Below, piece by piece: positions 1 through 12,164 of a DNA stretch of 32,874 nucleotides. A model generated the notes under the pieces. It did not search any database. It was given only the letters and a program-made list of their open reading frames with translations, and was not told the DNA's origin. The translations under genes and the position numbers were made by a program. The stretch lies in contig JANRLI010000001.1 in assembly GCA_033762625.1 (NCBI GenBank), forward strand, positions 1 through 32,874. Reading direction: 5' to 3'. Positions within the stretch are counted from its first letter, which is position 1, and every line of letters begins with the position of its first letter. The stretch comes from Alphaproteobacteria bacterium. GTDB taxonomy: Bacteria; Pseudomonadota; Alphaproteobacteria; UBA9219; RGZA01.

Positions 1-216
1 TGTGCTACGTGTTGCCGTGCGTTCCGATTTGAATGCAAAATCACGCGATACAAGTTCGGGCCGCGCAGTGCAAATGGCATTCATCGCCGCTTCAAACGCA
101 GCCGGATTGGGATGGCGAAGAATAACAATATCGAAGTTTGCCGAAAACATGGCTTCCAGTGCTGCTGTTTGGTCAGCAGTTATAAATAGTCCTGGTAAGG
201 GCTGTTCGCTGTTCAT
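1..216 (-). CDS. Unidentified protein, N-terminal part only (cut by window edge)
   Basis: The reverse strand is open from an ATG at 216 down to position 1, giving 72 residues without a stop. The product begins MNSEQPLPGLFITADQTAAL and continues with a run resembling a beta-strand/helix unit (FDIVILRHPNPAAFEAAMNAI). It is divergent from lipB with a 72-bp gap that could hold both promoters; no good Shine-Dalgarno precedes the ATG. I do not recognise the family with confidence. The pattern of a hydrophobic strand followed by an Arg-His-Pro turn is loosely reminiscent of DUF1826 proteins, but that is a weak guess. The plus-strand frame over the same bases has no convincing protein character. Confidence 0.45.
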   Translation of the reverse strand, partial: MNSEQPLPGLFITADQTAALEAMFSANFDIVILRHPNPAAFEAAMNAICTARPELVSRDFAFKSERTATRST

Positions 217-288
217 ATATCGTTTTAAAAAATGCAAAGATTATGATGTTTATTTACTAATCAGCTGCATGAAAGTAAAGTTTAAAAC

Positions 289-909
289 ATGACTGAATGG
301 CAATTAAGCCCCAAACCCGTTGAATATCCTGAAGCCTTGGCCGCCATGGAAACCCATGTCGATGCGATGATTGCGGGTAAGGCAGATGAGAAAATATGGC
401 TACTCGAACACCCGCCGCTTTACACCAGTGGCACCAGTGCGGATGCTGCCGAGCTATTAGCGCCGCAGCGTTTTCCGGTTTATCCAACCGGCAGGGGTGG
501 GCGCTATACCTATCATGGGCCGGGCCAACGCGTTGCATATGTCATGGCAGATTTGCGCGCCCGCGGGCGTGATGTGCGCGCTTATGTGCAAAATCTTGAA
601 CAATGGGTCATCAGCGCGCTTGCGGAATTCGGTGTGAAAGCTGCGCAGCGCGAAGGACGCATCGGGCTGTGGGTTGAGCATAATGGCCGTGAAGAAAAAA
701 TTGCGGCAATTGGTGTGCGCATTCGCAAATGGGTTGCGTATCACGGTGTGGCTATTAATGTGAATCCTGATTTATCGCATTTTGCCGGAATTATTCCGTG
801 CGGTATTTCCAGTTACGGGGTGACATCCCTCAACGCGCTAGGAATCGATGTGAAAATGAACCAGCTGGATGATGCCCTTAAATCATCATGGAACCGCGTT
901 TTTAAATAA
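289..909 (+). CDS. lipB: Octanoyl-[acyl-carrier-protein]:protein N-octanoyltransferase LipB
   Basis: LipB moves the octanoyl chain from acyl carrier protein to a lysine of lipoyl domains (pyruvate and 2-oxoglutarate dehydrogenases, glycine cleavage H protein), the first step of cytoplasmic lipoate synthesis. The 206-residue product has the family landmarks: HPPLYTSG near 41-48, the glycine-rich RGGRYTYHGPGQ at 69-80, the acceptor lysine K137 in KIAAIGV and the catalytic cysteine C171 in IIPCGI. Length is normal. The ATG at 289 puts these motifs in the usual register. No lipA lies beside it; the neighbour downstream is a diguanylate cyclase 149 bp away, so it is probably a single-gene transcript. 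Confidence 0.95.
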   Translation: MTEWQLSPKPVEYPEALAAMETHVDAMIAGKADEKIWLLEHPPLYTSGTSADAAELLAPQRFPVYPTGRGGRYTYHGPGQRVAYVMADLRARGRDVRAYVQNLEQWVISALAEFGVKAAQREGRIGLWVEHNGREEKIAAIGVRIRKWVAYHGVAINVNPDLSHFAGIIPCGISSYGVTSLNALGIDVKMNQLDDALKSSWNRVFK

Positions 910-924
910 AAATTTACATTCGGC

Positions 925-942
925 TTACAAAACAATTTGTAA
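925..942. repeat. AT-rich inverted repeat downstream of lipB
   Basis: A perfect 7-bp inverted repeat, TTACAAA-acaa-TTTGTAA, lies 16 bp after the lipB stop and well before the cyclase gene. There is no following T-run, so it is not a typical intrinsic terminator; it could be an operator or chance in AT-rich DNA. Confidence 0.35.
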
Positions 943-1058
943 AATAGTGCTTATAAACGCGATAACTCCAACAGTTAATAGGCATTTGCCATTTTATCTT
1001 TTTTAAGGGTTTGTGCGCTAAATTAGCACTCCAATTCCTTGATAATGATGCCGTATCG

Positions 1059-2183
1059 ATGTTCGAAGATTCCATTCAAAAAGCCAGTGAATATTCCAAA
1101 GCGGCCTTGCTGCGTCTGGAATTTTTAGGGTTGCCGCCAACGCCGCAGAATTTTGAACTGCTCTATGCCTATGTCAGCGGTCGTTTGCCGCAGATTAAAG
1201 AATTAGTGGATGGCGCAGTGCGTGGCAGCGGTTTTACGGCTGATCAAGCGCGCGCTATTTACGATAAGCATCTGGGCGCCGATAAAGAAAAAGAAGTTTT
1301 GCAAAATAACGTCAAACAGCTTTCCGAAGAACTGGCACGTGTGATGGAGGTCATCTCCACCGTTAATGAAGGCAATGCACAGTTCAGCGAAACCTTGAGC
1401 GGGTTCACAACGCATCTGAACAAACCCTTATCGGTTGATGAAATTCGCGCCGCTGTCAATAAAGTGGTTACCGAAACCAAGTCGATTGCGACCAAAAACC
1501 AGCAGTTGCAAGAACAGCTTGAAAAATCATCCGCGCAAATTACCGTGATGAAAGAAGATCTAACGCGCGTTCAAAAAGAAACCCTCACCGATTCATTAAC
1601 CGGCGTTGGTAATCGCAAGCATCTCAGCAATGAATTGAAACGCCTCGTAACCGATGCGGAAGAACAAAAATCTGCGCTCAGCGTATTGATGATTGATATC
1701 GACCATTTCAAGAAATTCAACGACACCCACGGGCATTTGGTGGGTGATCAGGTATTAAAACTGGTGGCGCGCACCCTTATGGAAAACCTGAAAGGAAAAG
1801 ATTGCGTGGCGCGTTATGGCGGCGAAGAATTTGTGATTGTATTGCCGCAAACCAAATTGATGGATGCGCAACGCGTAGCGGATGCGCTGCGTATGTCTGT
1901 ATCGCAAAAGAAAATCATCCGCCGCGATACCCATGCAACCCTGGGTCAGGTCACGGTTTCAATTGGCGTTGCGCAATATCACCCGCATGAACCGCTTTCG
2001 CAATTCCTCAAACGTGCTGATGCAGGCATGTATTTGGCTAAAGCTGCGGGCCGTAACCGTGTGGTGGTGCAAGATTTGGATAGCGTGACCATGGCAAAAC
2101 TGATGGATGCGAAGGGCAAAGATGCCGACCGCTTCGATGACCTCGATTCGGATGATGGCGGAACCGAAGTTGCCGCAGGTTAA
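1059..2183 (+). CDS. Diguanylate cyclase (GGDEF domain) with N-terminal helical region
   Basis: Condenses two GTP into the second messenger cyclic di-GMP. From the ATG at 1059 the protein has 374 residues: an N-terminal helical domain (about 1-90, containing LPPTPQNFELLYAYVSGR), a coiled coil (about 140-180) and a GGDEF domain (about 175-340). The start of the catalytic domain reads LTDSLTGVGNR and the active-site loop is RYGGEEF at 252-258, so the enzyme should be active. The inhibitory RxxD site upstream of the loop reads KGKD, with Arg replaced by Lys. A TTG at 1011 would extend the frame by 16 residues but has AAGGG only one base away; the N-terminus from 1059 looks like that of related proteins. 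No membrane segment or known sensor domain is visible. The acidic tail (DRFDDLDSDDGG) is likely disordered. Confidence 0.88.
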   Translation: MFEDSIQKASEYSKAALLRLEFLGLPPTPQNFELLYAYVSGRLPQIKELVDGAVRGSGFTADQARAIYDKHLGADKEKEVLQNNVKQLSEELARVMEVISTVNEGNAQFSETLSGFTTHLNKPLSVDEIRAAVNKVVTETKSIATKNQQLQEQLEKSSAQITVMKEDLTRVQKETLTDSLTGVGNRKHLSNELKRLVTDAEEQKSALSVLMIDIDHFKKFNDTHGHLVGDQVLKLVARTLMENLKGKDCVARYGGEEFVIVLPQTKLMDAQRVADALRMSVSQKKIIRRDTHATLGQVTVSIGVAQYHPHEPLSQFLKRADAGMYLAKAAGRNRVVVQDLDSVTMAKLMDAKGKDADRFDDLDSDDGGTEVAAG

Positions 2184-2253
2184 ATCAGCCGGAACTTGCT
2201 AAAATTCCCCCATAGCTTTTTTCGTGTATCTTTTCGCGTTTTGTTCTATCTTT

Positions 2254-2272
2254 AGGGCATGCAGCATGCCCT
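2254..2272. repeat. Perfect inverted repeat over the annotated uvrD start codon
   Basis: AGGGCATG-CAG-CATGCCCT: an 8-bp perfect stem with a 3-nt loop. The left arm contains the only Shine-Dalgarno-like bases (AGGG, 2254-2257) and the ATG at 2259. In RNA it would bury both. It might be a protein-binding palindrome, a translational control hairpin, or part of the leader if translation really starts at 2316. Confidence 0.7.
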
Positions 2273-4619
2273 TGTTTCTTCAAATGTTTCTTCAAAAGAT
2301 AATTACCCGGTCGATATGTTATCGGGGCTAAACCCCGCGCAACGCTCCGCCGTTGAAGCGGTGGATGGCCCTGTATTGGTGTTGGCAGGTGCGGGCACAG
2401 GTAAAACCCGCGTACTCACCACCCGCCTTGCCGCGATTTTGCTAAGCGGCCGTGCCAGCCCATTTCAAATCATGGCGGTTACTTTTACCAATAAGGCCGC
2501 GCGCGAATTGCAGGAACGTGTTTCGGCGCTCGTTGGCCAACCGACGGAAGGCTGGTTTTTGGGCACGTTCCATTCGCTGTGCACCCGCATCTTGCGTAAG
2601 CATGCAGAACGCGTTGGTTTGAAGCAGAATTTTACAATTCTAGATACTGATGACCAATTGCGTTTAATCAAACAAATACTGGAAGCAGAACATGTCGATA
2701 CCAAGAAAACGCCGGCACGCGCCGTGCTTGCGGTCATCGAACGCTGGAAGGACAGGGGCTATACACCTGATAAAGTACCGCCCAGCGAAGTAACGCAAAG
2801 TGGCTTATATCTGAAGGTCTATACCATCTATCAAGATCGCTTGCGCACGCTCAATGCCTGTGATTTCGGCGATTTACTTTTATACAATCTGGTGCTGCTG
2901 CAAAATCATCCCGACTTGCTTCAAGAATATCAGCATCGCTTCCGCTATATTCTGGTTGATGAGTATCAAGATACCAACGTCGTGCAATATTTATGGCTGC
3001 GGTTGCTGATGCTCACCCCCGATGGACAGGCGCGCAATATCTGCTGTGTGGGCGATGAAGACCAATCGATTTACGGCTGGCGCGGCGCAGAAATCGGCAA
3101 TATTCTTCGGTTCGAACAGGATTTTCCGGGAGCAAAAATCATCCGGTTGGAGGAAAACTATCGTTCTTCCGGCCATATTCTTGGCGCTGCATCGGCATTA
3201 ATTGCGCATAACCGCGACCGCTTGGGAAAAACCTTGTGGACGAGTGCAAGCGAAGGCGCAAAGGTCCGCGTACAATCCTTATGGGACGGTGAAAGCGAAG
3301 CGCGCTTTGTGGGCGATGAACTGGAATCCTTCCAGCGCCGCGGCATGCCGCTCAATAATATGGCGGTGTTGGTGCGCGCGGGTTTCCAAACCCGTGAATT
3401 TGAAGAACGCTTTTTAAAAATCGGTGTGCCTTATCGTGTTATCGGTGGCCCGCGTTTCTATGAACGTCAGGAAATTCGCGATGCGATTGCGTACATACGC
3501 CTTATGCTTGTGCCGGAAGATGATTTGGCGTTTGAACGCATCATCAATGTGCCAAAACGCGGTCTTGGTCCCGCCACCATGCAGCAAATTGCCGTTCATG
3601 CGCGGGAAAACAAGGTTGGAATGCTGCACGCCGTGCGTGAATTGCTGAATCGCGATGCATTTAAACCCAAAATGCGCGCAACGCTGGAAAGCTTCATTCG
3701 TACTTATGATGTGTGGGTCCAGCAATTACCTGATTTACCACATACCGATTTAACGGAGCGCGTGCTGGAAGAATCCGGCTATATCGCCATGTGGCAGGCT
3801 GAAAAAACGCCCGATGCACCCACACGCCTTGAAAACTTGAAAGAACTTATCAATGCCATCGCTGAATTCGATAATCTGCAAAGCTTCATGGAGCACGTCA
3901 GTCTGGTCATGGAAAAAGCGAGCGCGGAAGATCAAGACCAAGTAACCATCATGACCCTTCATGCTGCCAAAGGCCTCGAATTTGATTTGGTGTTTTTGCC
4001 GGGTTGGGAAGAAGAAATTTTTCCATCCCGCCGTTCCTTGGAAGAAAACGGCATGAAGGGTTTGGAAGAAGAGCGTCGCTTGGCTTATGTCGGCCTCACC
4101 CGCGCGCGCCAGCACGCGGTGATCAGCACCGTTGCCAATCGCCTTGTCTATGGTTCATGGACAAATGCTATTCCTTCACGCTTCATTTCTGAACTGCCCG
4201 CACAGCATATTGAAGCCAGCGCGGAAGCCGGCATGTTCAGCGCGATGAACCGCAGCAGCTTTTCCGAAGGTGGCTTTCGAAATATGCGCGGGGCCCCAAG
4301 AAATTTGGATGCGTCGCCACAAGAATTTGCCCAAACATCCTATAATTCATCCGCTTATCGCGGAGCTGCTTTTGGTAAATCCAATTACCCCGCACGTCCA
4401 AAAGCCAATTTAATTGAAGGTCGCGCCGAGCGTGTAGAGGTTGATGAAGAAACCTCCCGTAAATTCAGCAAGGGTGACCGTGTCTTTCATCAAAAATTCG
4501 GCTATGGCAATGTCGCGCTGGTGGATGGCGTAAAGCTGGAAGTGGAATTTGATATGGGTGGCACCAAAAAAATCATGGCTGATTTCGTTGTGCCTGAAGA
4601 TTTAGCCGGGCAGTTTTAA
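2259..4619 (+). CDS. uvrD: ATP-dependent 3'-5' DNA helicase, UvrD/PcrA family (SF1A)
   Basis: Unwinds DNA in nucleotide-excision and mismatch repair and clears proteins or RNA polymerase from DNA. The 786-residue protein has the helicase motifs in order: Q-motif region LNPAQRSAV (24-32), Walker A GAGTGKT (44-50), FTNKAARELQERV, VDEYQDTN (about 233-240), QSIYGWRGA (about 269), the MTLHAAKGLEF motif and LAYVGLTRAR. The last 50 residues (SKGDRVFHQKFGYGNV onwards) are the Tudor-like tail of PcrA/UvrD that contacts RNA polymerase. PcrA versus UvrD cannot be settled by eye. The start is uncertain: 2259 is the longest frame, but its codon lies in a hairpin and the next 19 codons include a tandem repeat; ATG 2316 (MLSGLNPAQ) would fit the family equally well. 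It leads a tight group with prmA and pepP. Confidence 0.95.
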   Translation: MQHALVSSNVSSKDNYPVDMLSGLNPAQRSAVEAVDGPVLVLAGAGTGKTRVLTTRLAAILLSGRASPFQIMAVTFTNKAARELQERVSALVGQPTEGWFLGTFHSLCTRILRKHAERVGLKQNFTILDTDDQLRLIKQILEAEHVDTKKTPARAVLAVIERWKDRGYTPDKVPPSEVTQSGLYLKVYTIYQDRLRTLNACDFGDLLLYNLVLLQNHPDLLQEYQHRFRYILVDEYQDTNVVQYLWLRLLMLTPDGQARNICCVGDEDQSIYGWRGAEIGNILRFEQDFPGAKIIRLEENYRSSGHILGAASALIAHNRDRLGKTLWTSASEGAKVRVQSLWDGESEARFVGDELESFQRRGMPLNNMAVLVRAGFQTREFEERFLKIGVPYRVIGGPRFYERQEIRDAIAYIRLMLVPEDDLAFERIINVPKRGLGPATMQQIAVHARENKVGMLHAVRELLNRDAFKPKMRATLESFIRTYDVWVQQLPDLPHTDLTERVLEESGYIAMWQAEKTPDAPTRLENLKELINAIAEFDNLQSFMEHVSLVMEKASAEDQDQVTIMTLHAAKGLEFDLVFLPGWEEEIFPSRRSLEENGMKGLEEERRLAYVGLTRARQHAVISTVANRLVYGSWTNAIPSRFISELPAQHIEASAEAGMFSAMNRSSFSEGGFRNMRGAPRNLDASPQEFAQTSYNSSAYRGAAFGKSNYPARPKANLIEGRAERVEVDEETSRKFSKGDRVFHQKFGYGNVALVDGVKLEVEFDMGGTKKIMADFVVPEDLAGQF
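2273..2296. repeat. 12-bp perfect tandem duplication
   Basis: TGTTTCTTCAAA occurs twice head to tail, directly after the inverted repeat. In the uvrD frame it encodes the repeated VSSN/VSSK at residues 6-13, in a segment with no counterpart in the conserved helicase core. Confidence 0.8.
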
Positions 4620-4634
4620 GATGAGTCAGTTCTA

Positions 4635-5528
4635 ATGGCTGTTAAATTTGTCTGGTCACTCACGCTTTATGTGCCGCACACGGTTATTCAGGATGCGTTG
4701 ATGCTTTTGCCCGAAGGCGAAGTAGGGCAAACCGCCTTCAAAGCTGACGCAGAAGACCGCAGCGAAAACCCGTTATGGATTGCCGAAAGCCTTTATTTGG
4801 CAGAGCCCGATATGGCTAATTGCCTCATGGAGCTATCCATTCTGGCAAGCGGGAATAACCACGCACCATACCGCCATGAATTACAAAAACTGCCTGCGCA
4901 AGGTTGGCTGAAGGCAAACCAAGACAGCTTCGCCCCAATTGAAATCGGGCGGGTAGTTATCCACGGTGAAAAAGACCGCGCTACTATTTCTGCTAACAAA
5001 ATCAAAGTTGAACTTGAAGCATCTTGCGCATTTGGCACCGGCGAACATCCAACGACGTTTGGTTGCCTAACTGCATTGCAGGAGCTGCATATAAAGCCTG
5101 ATGCGCATGTGCTCGATTTAGGTGCGGGTTCGGCAATTCTTGCAATGGCCATGGCAAAACTTTTTAAAACACGTGTCGTTGCAACCGATATGGACGCGGA
5201 CTCCGTCAGTGTCGCGCAAGAAAATTGTCGCAAGAATGGCGTCGCGCGGTTTGTAATTAACCGTAAGGCGATGGGGTTTGCCCATGCCGCCATTGCACGC
5301 CATAAGCCTTATGATGTTATTTTAAGTAATATTTTTGCGCGGCCGCTGGCTAGGCTTGCGCCCGAAATGCGCAGGCATTTGAAACCCGGCGGCATCGTTA
5401 TTTTAGCGGGTTTTCTGCATAAAGATGTGGCACGCGTTGCAAATGCCTATGCGCTACAACGCATAGTGATTAAGCGGCGTTTACGCTTTGGCAATTGGTG
5501 TATATTAGTCTTGAAGAAGATGGGATAG
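4635..5528 (+). CDS. prmA: Ribosomal protein L11 methyltransferase PrmA
   Basis: SAM-dependent trimethylation of ribosomal protein L11. The 297-residue product has a diverged N-terminal substrate-recognition domain (about 1-100) and a Rossmann methyltransferase domain. PrmA hallmarks are AFGTGEHPTT at 132-141, SAM motif I VLDLGAGSAILA at 159-170 (the usual Cys and second Gly of LGCGSG are Ala), an acidic VVATDMDADS strand for the ribose, and SNIFARPL at 231-238, equivalent to the family's ANxLAxPL. Length is usual. It starts 15 bp after the helicase stop and ends 8 bp before the aminopeptidase, so the three are likely co-transcribed. Confidence 0.9.
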   Translation: MAVKFVWSLTLYVPHTVIQDALMLLPEGEVGQTAFKADAEDRSENPLWIAESLYLAEPDMANCLMELSILASGNNHAPYRHELQKLPAQGWLKANQDSFAPIEIGRVVIHGEKDRATISANKIKVELEASCAFGTGEHPTTFGCLTALQELHIKPDAHVLDLGAGSAILAMAMAKLFKTRVVATDMDADSVSVAQENCRKNGVARFVINRKAMGFAHAAIARHKPYDVILSNIFARPLARLAPEMRRHLKPGGIVILAGFLHKDVARVANAYALQRIVIKRRLRFGNWCILVLKKMG

Positions 5529-5536
5529 ATTAAAAA

Positions 5537-7333
5537 ATGGAATTTGCCGCAACCAAATCACAGCAAGCTGAACGCATCGCCGCGCTGCGCGATGTGCTTG
5601 TGCATGAAAAACTTGACGGATTTCTGGTTCCCCTGGCTGATGAATACATGAATGAATATGTGCCGCCGTCAGCGCAGCGTCTAACATGGCTCACCGGGTT
5701 TACGGGTTCATCCGGATTTGCGGTGGTGCTTCGTGACAAGGCCGCGTTTTTTACCGATGGGCGTTACACCATTCAGGCAGAGCAACAGGTTGGAAATCAA
5801 TACTACGAATTGCGTCACCTCACTAAAAATCCGCTCCATGAATATCTGGCGCAACATGTTAAGGAAGGCGATCGGATTGCTTATGACCCGTGGTTGCACA
5901 CACGCGCCAGCATCGAAAAAATCAAGGCAGTGTTGACCAAAAACAAAGCCAAGTTGATTTGCGTAGATAAAAACCTGATTGATCTGGTGTGGCAGAATAA
6001 ACCCGCTGCACCGATGACCGAAATATTTGTTCATGATATTAAATATGCAGGCGAAACCAGCGCATCCAAACGCACACGGTTGGCTAAAGAATTGAAAGAG
6101 CAAGGCCTTGATGCCATGGCGCTTACATCGCCGCCATCAATTGCGTGGCTTTTAAACGTGCGTGGCGCGGATGTAGAGGCAACACCATTACCACTAAGTT
6201 ACGCTATTTTATACAACACGGGCAGTGTGGACTGGTTTGTAAATCCAGCCAAGCTCAAACCGGAAACACGCAACATTCTATCTGCTGATGCTACCATTCA
6301 AACGCCGGATGATTTCGCTAGTGCGCTAAAACAACTGGGCGCTAAAAAAGCCAAGGTCCGGGTTGATGCGCAGGAAACACCGTCGCGTATTCTTGATATG
6401 CTTGATGATGCAGGGGCAAGTGTTGATGCAGGGATTGATTTGTGCGATTTACCAAAAGCCTGCAAGAACAAGGATGAACTATCGGGTATCAAGGCCGCGC
6501 ATATCCGCGATGGCTTGGCGCTTACCAAATTTTTATGTTGGCTTGCAGCGCAAAAGCCTGGCAGTGTCACTGAAATCGCTGCCGAAGATAAATTGCTGGA
6601 ATTTCGCAAAACTGCATCTGGCTTTATCTACCCTAGCTTTCCATCCATTTCCGGCGCGGGCCCGCACGGGGCTATTGTGCATTACCGCGCTACTAAAGAA
6701 AGCAATCGCGGTCTAAATGCGGGCGAACTCTACCTGATAGATAGTGGTGGCCAATATTTTGATGGAACAACCGACGTTACGCGCACGCTGGCAATTGGCA
6801 CGCCATCACCGCAGATGAAAACGCATTTCACGCTGGTGCTCAAAGGCCATATTGGTTTAGCTCAGGCGGTATTCCCGCAAGGCACACATGGCGGGCAACT
6901 TGATATACTCGCGCGTCAGCACTTATGGGCCGCAGGACTTGACTATGATCATGGCACGGGCCATGGGGTGGGGGCTTTCCTTGGCGTGCATGAAGGGCCG
7001 CAAAGCATTTCTGGCCGTTCCACCGTGCCACTTCGAGCAGGAATGGTGATATCGAATGAACCTGGGTATTACCTGACGGGCGCCTATGGCATCCGCATTG
7101 AAAATCTGGTTTTTGTCAAAGAAAGCACGAACACGCTTGATGGCAAGCCGATGTTCGAATTCGAAACGCTGACCCTTGCGCCAATCGATCTGAACTTGGT
7201 GGATGCTTCGCTGCTCACCGCATCAGAAAAAACATGGCTCAATACCTATCATGCAACCGTGTTTAATACCCATGCGCCAAATATGAACGAGCAAGAAAAA
7301 GCGTGGCTTAAAGCCGCGACCGCGCCACTTTGA
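5537..7333 (+). CDS. pepP: Xaa-Pro aminopeptidase, M24B family, long form
   Basis: Cytosolic dinuclear-metal enzyme that removes an N-terminal residue preceding proline. At 598 residues it is the long form with two creatinase-like N-terminal domains (about 1-310) before the pita-bread catalytic domain (about 320-540) and a C-terminal extension, as in eukaryotic XPNPEP1, rather than the roughly 440-residue E. coli PepP. All five metal ligands are visible: D402 in LIDSGG, D413 in TTDVTRT, H476 in GTGHGVG, E508 in NEPGYY and E522 in IRIENLV. It is the last plus-strand gene of the helicase group and converges on ligA, only 8 bp away. The symbol is used for the family; orthology to E. coli pepP is not implied. 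Confidence 0.92.
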   Translation: MEFAATKSQQAERIAALRDVLVHEKLDGFLVPLADEYMNEYVPPSAQRLTWLTGFTGSSGFAVVLRDKAAFFTDGRYTIQAEQQVGNQYYELRHLTKNPLHEYLAQHVKEGDRIAYDPWLHTRASIEKIKAVLTKNKAKLICVDKNLIDLVWQNKPAAPMTEIFVHDIKYAGETSASKRTRLAKELKEQGLDAMALTSPPSIAWLLNVRGADVEATPLPLSYAILYNTGSVDWFVNPAKLKPETRNILSADATIQTPDDFASALKQLGAKKAKVRVDAQETPSRILDMLDDAGASVDAGIDLCDLPKACKNKDELSGIKAAHIRDGLALTKFLCWLAAQKPGSVTEIAAEDKLLEFRKTASGFIYPSFPSISGAGPHGAIVHYRATKESNRGLNAGELYLIDSGGQYFDGTTDVTRTLAIGTPSPQMKTHFTLVLKGHIGLAQAVFPQGTHGGQLDILARQHLWAAGLDYDHGTGHGVGAFLGVHEGPQSISGRSTVPLRAGMVISNEPGYYLTGAYGIRIENLVFVKESTNTLDGKPMFEFETLTLAPIDLNLVDASLLTASEKTWLNTYHATVFNTHAPNMNEQEKAWLKAATAPL

Positions 7334-7341
7334 TTTATATC

Positions 7342-11153
<3,812 letters not shown>

Positions 11154-11167
11154 GGAGCGATGCGTTC

Positions 11168-12094
11168 CTATTTCGGGGCTTCGGTTTTTGAAGTTGGGGT
11201 TTCGGTGCGGATATAGACTGGTTGAATAACTTCGCGTTTGGCTGCGGGTCTAACCGTTTCAGGCGGCGCAGGTTCGGGGGCGGGCTTGGGCGTTGAGGAA
11301 CTGAATTGTTTTGCAATCCAGCTTGCTTCGTCCTTTTGTGGTGAGAGGCCCTTACCCTTCAATACTTCGTAACTGTCTTGATACCAGCGGTTGCCTGGAT
11401 AGTTATACCCCAATACCGCTGCAGCGGTTTGCGCTTCTTTTGGAATGCCAATCAGCAGATATGTTTCCACAATCCGGTGCAATGCTTCGGGCACATGGCT
11501 GGTGGTCTGGAAATCTTCAATCACGCGGCGGAAACGGCCCAGCGCGGCGATATATTGTTTCTGGTTCAGATAATACCTGCCAATTTCCATTTCCTTACCC
11601 GCCAAATGGTCTTTGGCAAGGCCAATTTTTAATTCCGCATCGCGTGCATACGGTGTCCCTGGAAAGCGGCGCGATACTTCGCGTAATTCATCCATTGCCT
11701 TTGCGGTGTTGCCTTGGTCGCGTCGCACATCGCTGATTTGTTCGTAATGGCACAGCGCCTTTAAGTAATAGGCATAGGCAATTTGCGCATGGCCGGGGTG
11801 GATTTGAATAAAGCGGTCAAGCGTATTAATCGCATCATCGTATTTGTAATTCTGGTAATGCGAAAACGCCGACATAATCTGCGCACGTGATGCCCATTCG
11901 GAATAGGGATGCTGGCGTTCCACTTCGTCAAACAGCCGTGCGGCTTCGGCAAAATCCTTTTCTTCCATGGCTTTGGATGCAGCCGAATAGAGCTGGTCGA
12001 CCGATTTTTCGACATAGGGTTTTTCAGTGGTACCTTCGCAAGATGCAAGCAACACAAGCGCAAGGACAATGCAGAGTTTTTTGATATGAGCCAT
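11168..12094 (-). CDS. bamD: Outer membrane assembly lipoprotein BamD (ComL/YfiO)
   Basis: Lipoprotein subunit of the BAM complex, which inserts beta-barrel proteins into the outer membrane. I start it at the ATG at 12094 because that gives a proper lipoprotein signal peptide: MAHIKK, a hydrophobic run, then the lipobox LASC with the acylated cysteine at residue 19. The frame is open further to 12202, but that would overlap the lpxC end and bury the signal. The mature part (about 290 residues) is made of TPR-like helical pairs, including LYSAASKAMEEKDFAEAARLF and YDDAINTLDRFIQIHP. The C-terminal Pro/Thr/Glu-rich tail (about 265 onwards) is likely disordered. It lies between lpxC and recN, the usual alphaproteobacterial neighbours. 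Confidence 0.94.
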   Translation of the reverse strand: MAHIKKLCIVLALVLLASCEGTTEKPYVEKSVDQLYSAASKAMEEKDFAEAARLFDEVERQHPYSEWASRAQIMSAFSHYQNYKYDDAINTLDRFIQIHPGHAQIAYAYYLKALCHYEQISDVRRDQGNTAKAMDELREVSRRFPGTPYARDAELKIGLAKDHLAGKEMEIGRYYLNQKQYIAALGRFRRVIEDFQTTSHVPEALHRIVETYLLIGIPKEAQTAAAVLGYNYPGNRWYQDSYEVLKGKGLSPQKDEASWIAKQFSSSTPKPAPEPAPPETVRPAAKREVIQPVYIRTETPTSKTEAPK

Positions 12095-12164
12095 GGCTCG
12101 TTTATAGACGAATTTGATGGCGTGAAAAAGTGCGAAAAGATGTCTGAAATCAGGCCTAAAACGC

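Noticed and set aside
2-292. Plus-strand frame of 96 codons at the left edge
   Set aside because: It lies opposite the minus-strand frame that has better amino-acid composition, and its end runs through an AT-rich spacer into the lipB start with low-complexity content.
925-942. Intrinsic terminator of lipB
   Set aside because: The stem is AT-only apart from one pair per arm and no T-run follows it.
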